The notes under the pieces: model-generated | Told to the model about the DNA's origin: nothing | Databases searched by the model: none | What the model saw: the letters and a program-made list of their open reading frames with translations, nothing else | Shown: piece by piece, positions 47,201 to 59,200 of the stretch | Layout of the letters: each line of letters starts with the position of its first letter | Numbering within the stretch: position 1 is the first letter of the stretch | Made by a program: the position numbers and the translations under genes | DNA from: Plectrocnemia conspersa | Taxonomy: Eukaryota; Arthropoda; Insecta; Trichoptera; Polycentropodidae | NCBI GenBank assembly: GCA_009617715.1 | Contig: VTFK01000049.1 | Coordinates: 496,001 to 560,000 of the forward strand | Length of the DNA: 64,000 nt | Direction of reading: 5' to 3'

Positions 47201-50200
47201 CTCGTCTTCGGTGGATCACGCGCTGGCCAATTCCATCACGAAGCAGAGAGACAGCATAGATTTGAGCGATGTCAGCATGGATAATGAAGATGCCGATTTG
47301 GAGTTTTCGGGACACAGCACCGACTCGGACAACGACAGGATTGTCTTTGGAGATTCTAGAGTGGTGAACAAGCCTCATATTGTAGCGGAAGAAAAGTCTT
47401 TCGTACCTATAATATCGAAGGAGATTCAGTGCGTAGATGCTGGAAAAACTTACAAGGTATGTACTTATATATTGAGCATATTAAGCAACATTTGAATATG
47501 AAACGAAAAGTGAAAACCCTATTTGAGATTTAGAGGTCTTTGTTGTGGAGTTTGAAAGGTATTTTATTATTCCAGGTGGGCGAGTCCATAGAGAGAGGAT
47601 GTGAGGAAAAATGCAAATGCGAGGTCGGAGGTCGGGTAGCGTGCGAGCCTAGGTGCCAAGGTCCCTTCTTCAGAAGAGGGAAGAAGGTCGACGATCCCCT
47701 GTGCTCGGAGAAAGAAACGGAGGATCCTTGCTGTGGCATATTGGTATGCGCGGCCGACGCGAGTAAGTTCGCAATAATATTACATCCGAGGACACGTTCC
47801 GGCGGTGAGATCACTCTTTGTCTATTATTTCTAGGAAGCATCGAATGCTCGTTCGGAAACAAAACGCACAAGACCGGAGAGACTTTTCACGATGGCTGCA
47901 AACAAACTTGCACATGCGAGGAAGGGGGAAGCGTGGCGTGCAAATCTAGGTGAGCTTTACGTTTCGTCGATTCAGCGCCATAATGTTCCAACTGTAAAAT
48001 AATAAGGGTACCAAAAAAAGAATGTCGTTTTTTTAATAAAATATTTGAATGCATACAAAAAAATATTTTTCAACTACTATTCTAAAATATAATTTCCATT
48101 TTGTGAAATAATTTTTCGTCATCTTTCTGGCAACATTTTAATTCCTCTTTCTTTTTAAGTCAAAATAGTCACGTTCGCCATACAAATAGTGTTGCATCGA
48201 TCTAAACAGGTATTAATCAGACGGAGTTAGGTATGGAGAATATGGGGGGGTGCCAAAACGTCTTTCATCCGAGTTCATTTATTTTTTTAATGATTTTCGC
48301 AGTATGCTGGCGTGCCTTATCGTGGTGCAAAAAATTGTCTTCGATGCACAAATAAGCGACGTTTTTTTAATTTAATTTTTAATTCACACTACAATTGTGT
48401 ATTTATCGTTTGCCCAGGTTTGAGAGCTTCAAAGTGAATAATGCCCTTGCAGTCCCACCAAAGCGGTGGGTTTCGCTACCTGACCTTTCGGAAGCTATTG
48501 CTTTTTGAGTCCTTGAATCTCCAGTTATCCAATTTTTTAAAAAGAGCGTTTCTGATTGGCAGTTGTTACTGTTTCTTTCTTCAAAAAATTATATAACATC
48601 AAATTTTGAATAAATTCTTCGCTTGGTCCATTGTAAATAAGGTTGCTAAATTTCAGTTTTATGAATTACAATTCACTATTGGTATGTATAGTCTTCTGAA
48701 TAACACAAAACCGTTAAAAACAGCAAATAAAAAAATATACATTATTTTATCGTACCCCTATTATTTTAGTAGATTTTTAAATATTATATTGTACTTAATG
48801 GCGATAGAACAAACGGTATTTTTTGAACGCGGGGGGGGGGCACGTAGGGGCATTTCTCTCTCTCATTGATTTTTTCCATTTAATGTAATACTATGAATTT
48901 TAATGAAAGTAAAATATTAAAAAAACGATCACTAACTTTTGCCCCCCCCCCCTCCTACCTGAAAAACATTTCTGATTCTAAAACTGAAATTCTCAGGTTA
49001 TTCCTCAATTTAAAAAAAAAACAGTCTAGAATCAATCCCGAAAATATTTTAAAAAATAAATAATTTCAGTGAAATCATATCGAAATACATTTTTACCGGT
49101 GGATATATATTTTTACTAATGAAAATATAATTTATTTAGCAGGTGCTATTAAAATTATATAATTTCAACTTTTCTATACGTAGTAATATATACATTAACA
49201 TACGATGTATACATTTTTCGGCAAAGCTATATTTTATTTTAGTAGATATATATTTGCACTAGCGAAAATATAACTAAAATAATACATATATTTATTATTT
49301 TTTTGTTAAAAATCATCGCCTACTAACGAGCTTCAAATCTTTATTTTCAACATTAGTTTGTGAAATGTAGAAGTGGTCCAATTATTTTGTCACAATCCTG
49401 TATATACTAGCAAAAATCTAATTTCATTGATAGGCACTAGTCACTAGTATAAATCAATGAAATTAGATTTTCGAAATTACACTAGTGAGTGTAATTAAAC
49501 GCTTTTCTAAAATGTCTATGAAACATAATTTGACAGTTGCGAAACGTAAATATGCTGTAGAAGGCCAAACATAACCTACACGAATTAACCAAACCCATCT
49601 TGATCTAATGAAAGTTCTTAAATTAATTACAATTTTAGAACTTTCATTAGTTCAAATCCAAAATTAAAACTCAGACGACAGACAGACATCGCATCTCGTA
49701 TATTGCTCCATAGTTAGTCTGCACTTCAATGATTTTATTTGAAAATGCTGGTTATGCAAAAAATAATAGTACCTCCATTTAACACATTATGGTCCATTCA
49801 CGCGTTTTCGCGTGATAATGAAACTTGCAGTTAATCTTTTTATTTATTTATGAGAGTTGAACATATTACAACTTATTGTAGCTTGTAAAAATATTGCGCG
49901 AACGTAATTTAAACGTTTATCAAGGGACTGTAATATATTTATAACTATTTTTGTAGCTTGAAAAAATAGCACCTTTTGCACATAAAAATATACATTTAAA
50001 ATTTCGCAAAAATAGCGGACCGTAATGTGTTTTATTATAAATATTAGAGAAAAAATTGAAAAAAAAACATTTCAAGTGGTTTTATAATGGCCTACAAAAA
50101 AACAACAACAAACGGGAAATATTTATCTTTCACAAGCAAGAAAAAATCTATCAGATTCTTGCGGTCAATGCCGGAAGGAGTTTTTTAATTTGCTTCTAAA

Positions 50201-53200
50201 AGCAAATTAAAAAACTTCTTTTGGCACGAACTGAACCTGTCTGTGGTTACTAGCAAAATAGCGTTCTTTCATAATAATTCGTAAGACATGATAAAACATC
50301 CGAAAATTTCTATTGTAGACGCGTACTATAATAGTAAGACTGTAGACTGTAAGTCCAACAATCTGTTTTAGCTATTTGTATTTTTCTAATTTAAAATTGG
50401 ATTATAAAAAAATAAATTAGTTTGATTCTTCTGCGAAAAAAATATAGTCACTTTGATGAGCCCAGATCTCTACCTATACGCTTATGACACATTATGATAT
50501 ATGACGTGATATGTTACGATTTTCAAATCTAGGTGTGTAAATTAATCTAAACCACAATAATTTAATGATTCAAAAATGCTTATTTAAATATTAGATAGAA
50601 AGTGTATCGAATTTGTTTAGCTCATAAGTTTTAAGTAACTTAATGCTAAGCAAATCTGACGAGAAATTAACATATTAGTGTTTTTTTAATTTGTGTTTAT
50701 TTACATATTAGAAAAAAACTTGTTCAAACATGGTATTCTATTAAAATTTTATCAATTTTTACATGGTGTAGCAAATTTTACGTTACACATATTGCTAAGT
50801 TAAAAAAATAGGTTGCTCACATTTGTGTTAGAACTATACTTTTTCAGAATTCATGTGTACATATATATAATATAATTATATAAATAAATCATTTAAACTA
50901 TTTATTAAATATATAAAAATAAAAATTAATAAACTTAATATTATATATTCTGCAATTTATATTACTATAAATTATTTTTTATATTTTTTTTTATAAAAAT
51001 ATTAAAAAAATCACTGGCTACGTTTTATTTATCAGGAACTACTGGACACTTGTGTCGAATCTCAGAATCTTTGGATTATTTCGATGTTAGAACTTTAGAC
51101 TGTGCCCCAGATTTAAATTCAATGTGTCCATATTTACTTTAAAATACTATTACATGACAAGACTTTGTTTCCCCATAACGGTTAAGATCTTCGACTGATT
51201 AGTCAGTGCATTTCACATATCGCCTGTCCAGAGGCATACCTGGGTATTTTCCGTTACATATTTTCGTGTGGAAGAACTTCAGGTGAGCAGTTTTCTGTTG
51301 TTTGAGCTGATTTGAGCCCTTCTGCAGATATTTTGACGCAACTATAGGATCCTCGCATGATCCAAGTAGAGCTTTATACTCGTTTTAGTAATATGATATT
51401 AATACATACGTTTAAGTATGCCACTGAGTGACTCAAGCCTGATGTCATGTTTATCCATATTAAATTGTACATTTTCCACAGATGCCCAATTTTGGAACAA
51501 CGAGACGATTGCGTAAACATCAAAGACACTAATGATCCGTGTTGCATGTTACAACTATGCGACGTATCGCAAGACATTGATGATTTTAAAACCAGAGATG
51601 GAAAGATGCATAGCAATGAGCCGAAAGCTACAAAAGATAAGGTAAGTCTTAAGATTGATTTAGTGTAAATTCAATTTAGTATTCTACTATTTCCTTCTTT
51701 GAAATCTTTCGCCTTATTCACTGAGGATGGTCATTTGAATATCAAGGTATACAAGTATTCTTGAGAAGCAAAATAACATAGACAAAAGATTTATTGATAG
51801 GGAAAGAAATAGATAGAGGATAAGGATTTTTTATTTAGAGACATTTATTTTTACTATAATTTCTTGGTGGTGTTTCTTACTATGCGTGCTACCTTAACTT
51901 ACGTAGAAATAGATGAAACATATACGATAAGAGTTAACCCCCCCCCCCGTAAAAAATAATACCAGTTCAGAACCAATAACAATAGTAGAAACCATAACTC
52001 AAAAACAGTTATCAATTTTCAGAAGTCAAAAAACTACGTCAAAAGCAATAAAACCGTGCCGTCGCAGTGGAAACATTCGGTTATATATAGCGTTCATATT
52101 AAAACTTTTTATATAAATATTACTAATAAAGAATATCTAAACCGAATTTTGACCAATAGGAGTGCGCAAAAAACAATTATCCCTTCTCAAAAGTCAAAAA
52201 TCTAGGTCAAAAGCAATAAAATCGTGCTGTCGCCGTGGTAGTGGGTACGCTCAGCGTACCCACTACCACGAGCGTTCCTACTGCGACGGTTATTTATTGC
52301 TTTTTACGTGAATTTCTGACTTCTGAGAAGGGATAATTGTTTTTTACGATCTCTTATTGCTCAAAATTCGGTTTAAATCTGCTTCATTCAATTCTCAGTT
52401 TTTGTAATTCGTAATATTGTTATAAAAAGACTGCGACGTTTACTGTTTCCACTGTGACGGCACGATTTTATTTCTTTTGACATAGATTCCAAACGCCCTT
52501 GAATTTGGACAGAAAAATGCATGTCATTTAAGAAAATACTTTTAATATTAATAAAATGGAAGTATTAAAAAAATAACCACTAACTGGCTAACTTTAGCCC
52601 CCCCCCCCCAGATAAATTTGAAATGATCTCTAGTAAACCTGACAAGTTATGATGGTTAGATTTGTAATAAATAATTAAATATTATGCAATTAATTGTTGC
52701 AAATAATGTCTCTTTCTTAGGGAATCGAATCAAGAACCCTCTCAAGTTCAATAATTGCGAACATTTATTTACTATACAATAATTCCATGCCTCTATTTTA
52801 CTTTACTTACTTTTATATTTTATTTCAGATGAATATGGAAGATAATAAGATATCAGATACTAGAAACGACACGAAAATAGAAGATATGAAACCTATCATC
52901 AAAGAGCCAATATCATCTGTATCTGGACTCCCTGACGGAAAGATACAAGTGACATTGAAAGCTGAAAACGTTTCTCAGAATCAGATTCACTTGGAATTGA
53001 GCAAAGACGGAGGTTTTTCTTGGTCCAAAGTAAAGTTAGTCAATGGTCTTATAGAGAACTTACAAGAAGGCATGGACTATATGATTAGATCGAACAAAAC
53101 CAATAGTGCGTTCAAAGTCAAGCTTCCCAAGTCGATAACGGATAACGATATTTCAAGTAAAGTTGAGAAGAAAGGATGTATGCATAAAGGAAAGCATAGA

Positions 53201-56200
53201 TCGATCGGTAAGATTTTAAGTTTATGATTTATGTTGTTAAGCTTTTCCTAAATTAAAATGTATATTACTATTGGGTGAATAATTTTTAGAAAAACTTTGA
53301 CTAGTCCTACATAAAAATATATATGCAATATAAAGTTTAGAATACACGGAGAATTTTTTGGAACATTTTTAGTGTTATGAATCATGAATGTTTAAGGACT
53401 CTTAATATGACAATGATTTATACTTTCAGATGAAGAGTTCCATATGGGCTGTGATGAATTGTGCGTATGCAATGCTGATGGAGAAGTAGAGTGCTTTCCG
53501 ATACAATGTCCTTCATCTGTAGGATTGGACGTTTTGGATCCCATATGCGTGAAATGGGCTCCGGATCCTCCAGATTTTGTTCCGAGCTATCCGATGTGTT
53601 GTCCTCCGACTATGAAGTGCGTCAGTAATGGATCTTGTTCTTATAAAGAACATATGTGAGTATAATTTTAAAATGTGAATATAGTAAAAGTCGATATTTA
53701 ATCTTTGATGAATAAATTTGGGAAACTTGGGAAAAAGAATATAAATGCTTTTATTATTATTTTTATTTTTTTTAACCCAAAAGACTAACTGTATTATATG
53801 TAGTCAATAATATGCTTATCTGTAATCTTATATTGGTTTGACACAGTTGATAGACAACTATTTCTTCTCAGTTAGTGCGCTAGCAAATGATTTTTTTAAA
53901 TTAATAAATTACAATGTATTGAATTATCTGTCATTGAAAAGGCATTCCAGATACCTTTTTGCTGTGTTAATGTAACACAATTATTATTAAAAATCACTTT
54001 CTTATGATTTGATTTCAGGATTCCGAATTGGTCTGAAGTTCCACTATCTCTATCGGGGTGTGATAAGCGATGCTTTTGCGAAAGTGGGATGTTGGAATGT
54101 CAAAGCGTTTGCGCTCCTTTACCGGCTCTACCTCCAGCTTCGTTACATTGCACTCCACCGTCGAAACCGGCTCCGATTCTTCCTCCGGGAGACACGTGTT
54201 GCAAAGAATGGGCCTGTACACCTTCCGGTATATTATTCAAAGCCAAATCAAAACTAATTATTTTATTTCACCGTATTAACCTAGTCTTAAATTAGCATAT
54301 ATTCAATTTTTATGATCACGACAGCTATATAAATGAGTGGTACATAAGATTTTTGTGTTGTTTTGCATCAAAAATGTTAACAATAATATTCCATATTATA
54401 TTGGGTCTTAAAGCAAAGGAAGCAATCTCTAAATTTAATTTGAAATACATACATAGATCAGCGTTTTAATCTTGACAATACCATTGATTAGTGTCTTATA
54501 ATAAATTTGATTTAAACATAAAACTGAAATATGTTCTACAAGTCTTGTCTTAATAAAAGTCTACATTTTGTCTCATTTTGCCTTTCATTTTGGGTAAAAT
54601 ATGATTTTTTTTAAAAAATTTTTTTACGCAGTCAAAAAGTTTTGTTTTTTGACCAATTAAATTATTAGCTTTTGAGAAAAAAAATACAAATAAACCTTGA
54701 GAAACAGTATTATTAAATTAAATCAAATATTTAATTAGAGTCAAAATCAAATTATGATAATTGGAAAATAAACCTAGGACTCATTTTTTAGGCAAGTACA
54801 AAACACAGCTGATTTATATTATGTTTATTCTGTTTATTAGATATTATAATAAGTCTTGCTTTCTTTGCTTTTATACCCGTCACATATGAAACAGAGAGAC
54901 ACGTGAGCTAAAACACCTAAGTTTGTGCATTACTAATTTTCAGGCAATGGCAAAAATTTAACAGACAGTGACAAAGACGTACGTAAAAATCATAAAAATA
55001 ACATTGCACCGCCTTCCATTTTCGTTACGCTTCCTCCAGACTTGCATAAAGCGTTAAAAGAGACCCTTAGCACCCCAACTCCGGAAAAGAAATACAAATT
55101 AGGCCCAACCAACGAAACCACACCCAACAAAAAGGATCCTAACATTCCGCAATCGACTAAATCGGACAAGAAGCACTACGAATATCCCGGACCGTTCGCC
55201 GATCCCAATCATCAGCCGCAACCCCAATCCAACGGATTAGGACCGTTCCCCTTCATCAAGAAGTACAAAGACAAACCGACCTATCAGCAAGAACCAAACG
55301 GACAGAAAGACGACCAGAACGAAGTGTCGAACAAATTCCATCAGCAACACAAACCGGAAGATCACGACGAATATCCGATAAATGATCCGTATCTATCCGG
55401 TAATCCGTTACACGTGCCGTTCAACCAGAATCATAACAATCCAGGACCTGGTTATTTCAATCCCGGAGCGTCGAAGAATCAACAAGACTATCTGAACATA
55501 TTGCAACAACACAATAACGGAAATCAACCATCGAACGCTATTTATAACAACGCTATACCTAGCGGAAACCAAATACCTCAAAGTCCCGAAACGATACACG
55601 TTTATACGGATGGCAGTCCGGTGAATATTGAGCATATTTTGCAACACATCCAACAGACCGATCCGAACGTTGGGTCGTACGTGCCGTTCTTGACTCGGCC
55701 TCATCAATCGGTAGACAATGAGAATAGTACTTCGATCTATGCGCGACCAGGTCAGTTCATAGAGTATGGGAAGCTTAACTGCTGATTTCATTTCTTTTAA
55801 CGCTCTTCGCTTTTCAACCTAGTACTTTTAGAGCGTTTTTCAATCAGCTTCTGACTAATCTAACTATGTAGCAGAGTGAAAAAGAAACGCTTGTGAAGCC
55901 AGGGTCTTAAACTATTTTAATAGAACGGTGGTGGTGTTATAATATCAATCTCATGTAAATATGATCGGAAAATATATGTTAATATTGTTGACATTTTTAT
56001 ACTTTTGTAAATATACAATCCACTCACAACGACGGTGATTAATATGTTAAATGTACATTTTGAGGTTATTTATGGAATCTATTATTATTAGGATCATTGG
56101 CGGCTCGTGATTATTTGTCGCATAATTATTATGTATTAATCTATATTTACTAAGTAAAGAAGTAAACAATTAGCGTGACATTTAAAAGGAAAATATCATG

Positions 56201-59200
56201 CAGCACCTTCTTACGAGCCACAACTGATTATAGTATCTATTTCTTGAATTGTAGGTTAGTGTTTTCACTTAATTATTTAATATTGTGTTAGTAGTTGCAT
56301 AATTGATCTTTTTAGAAATATGCCTTTTAATTATTTATGTATTTATTAATAACATAATTTGTACAGGTTCAATAGAAGTACTGGTAAATAAAATAAATAG
56401 TAACACTATTATGAATCATCAAATCAAATTCAAATAGTTGTAATAACACATCACTTAATAACTTGATATTAAAATTATCATAAAATAGGTTTAGACTATC
56501 CATTATCATGAAATATATGAAATCTCATTAAAAATTAAAAAAATGTAAGATATTTTAATGCGATTAGTATATGCTAAATGCAACGCCTGTCTGTACTTAT
56601 TTTTTCGTTTATTTCCCCCTAATAGGTGATTTGGCTTAAAACTTTCATTAGGTCAAGTTAGGTTTGGTCAATTCATGTAGGTTAGGTTTGGGTTTGAACA
56701 TCAAATGGACGTTTCGCAACTGTCAAATTGAGTTTCATAGAGCAGCACTAGCATCTATCAGTTAAATTATATTTTCTCTAGTAAAAATATGTATATGTAT
56801 ATACGGGTGAAAATGTATTTGGACTTTAATAGTGAAAATATACCTTTATTGAAAAATACACTGTAACATTTATATTTTGAATGTAAATAAATAATGATTA
56901 GGTATATATAATTACATAGGGAAAAGTTGAAATCAAATAATTTTATCAGCATCTGCCAGATAAATTATATTTTTACTAGTAAAAATACATATCTACCGGT
57001 GAAAGTATGATTCGATATGATTTCACTGAAATGACATATTTAAAAAAATATTTTTGGGGTAGATTCGACACTGTTTTTTTTTAGATTTTCCTTTTGGTTT
57101 AGAATCAGGGACGTTATTTTTAGCCTTTTCCGTTGGGAAGGAAGCAAAAATTGGTAAGTCAGTGGTCGTTTATTTAAAAAAAAAAGTTTTTTTCTGGTTA
57201 AATTCAAAGGTGGGGGACAAATAACTCTACGTACCCCCCTTAAATGACGTCCTTGAATGTAGGTTCACTTAAATGAATTTAAATGTTATCCTCAATCAAC
57301 TAGCAGCTGATGACTAATTTTGAAAGCCATAGAAAAATAATTTGACAGTTAATAGTTGGCAATATTAGGACTATCAAATGTTCTTGCCTTGGCCGTAGTT
57401 GTACCAGTGCTTCTTATATTTTATTTCCCCAATTAATATGTAAATATTATATTAAAAATATTGTTCATATTTTTACTTTAATTTAATTATCAGTATTTTA
57501 AAAACCAATTCATATACCGGTTCTTAACTGTCCGTAATTAAAAAGCAGTAACGCTATTCTAGTTCTTATGCACGCACGGTCTCCGCTATCAGTGACAAAG
57601 ATGAAGCATCTGATATGAATTTTAGACTAACAGTATTTCCTATTCAAATGTCTATTTTAACTTAATTTAAAGAACAAATTCTGCAAATTTTAAGAAGTGA
57701 TTTATATTTCAACATTAGACGTATTAACTATTGTATTATTTTTGTAGATGTGTCTTAAAAATTGCTACTGATCTCAATTGTAACAATTGTTAACACATGC
57801 TTTGAATATATCAATGTAAATATATATTAATAATATTTACTGTAATTGAACGACAATTATATGTTTTCAGCGGAATCACATAAAAGTTATAACTCAATTT
57901 GAAAAGCCAACTTATAGCCATAACTACTGATAAGACAACTACTTAAGATCGGTATACAACAATTAAGTGTAGCCATTATGAACACAGAATATGAAAAATA
58001 TTATAAAATTAATCTAATAACATACAATTCAAGAGTAGAAACTATGTACATATTTATATAAAACTGATGAGTATAATGAGAAATATATATGTATATATAA
58101 ATATTAATCTGTAAAATGGTAATAATGTCATTCGTTACTTGGCTTTTTATATTAGTATATACCTATATAACTTCAACTATATGAAGTTTTGTATTTTTTT
58201 TAAAAATTATGAGGCATAAAAGCAAAAAATTTCATGAAAAGTAGTATTTTTATGCTCTTTTAAATCATAATAATTATAAGTAGATAAAAAGTATTTTATT
58301 AAATTACAATTGTTTTAAAACAATAAAAATAGAGACTATACTTTTTATCTAACTAATTTTCTACTATTTATATTTACAATTCTTTTTGTAAAAGGCATAA
58401 TATTTGCTGTTTTACTTCTCAAATTATATAAATCTATGTTACACGTAATACTGGACAATCTCACTCGAGAAAATTATATATTTATGTATAATATAGACTT
58501 ATAAAGTTACAATAGTAGAAATACTAGTCTTCGGTGGCACTGTACAGCTTAAACATGCAAATTATTTGTTATCAAATGGTTTGGACAACTCGGCACCAAA
58601 TTATATAATCATTATTCATTTTAGGAATCGGAGCGTTTCCTTCTTCGCCAGTTTCGCCACCGTTTGGCGGCAATGGTAACGTTGTAGAATTGCAAGTGGT
58701 AGAAATAGAACCAGTCTCGCCCACGATCGTCCGACTAGTCTTAAGTCTCCCCCCAGTCATGGTCGGCTTGCAAGGACGGGTGAAACTGAGATACACCAGC
58801 ACAAAGTATGTTAAACGCGTAATATGCTATTTATATTTAATTAATTTATAACTGTTCATTTTCAGCAATCCTGATACAAACACATGGCAAGTGCAAGAAT
58901 TTGCTCCGAGAAACGATCTGTTGGCTTCGCAACAATTGGAGTTCCAATTACCGTCTCTTCAACCCGATACTTTATATCATATTCAAGCTTCGGTTGTATT
59001 ACGTCAGTTGTCGTACGAAACTAAGAGTCAAGTGTATAGTGTTAGAACATTACCGTTGCAATATCAGGTACTGTATATTTTAATTAAATTTATATTCGTT
59101 ACGAATATAAAAATCATTATTAATTATTAACATTCTAGGAGAAAACTACTCTTCCACCTATGATCCCAATTGAACCTAATTTATCTGTGGGTCAAGTAAA

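Noticed and set aside
47001..47871. Minus-strand open frames opposite receptor exons 2-4
   Set aside because: Shadows; the plus-strand frame has matching splice sites and VWC cysteine spacing.
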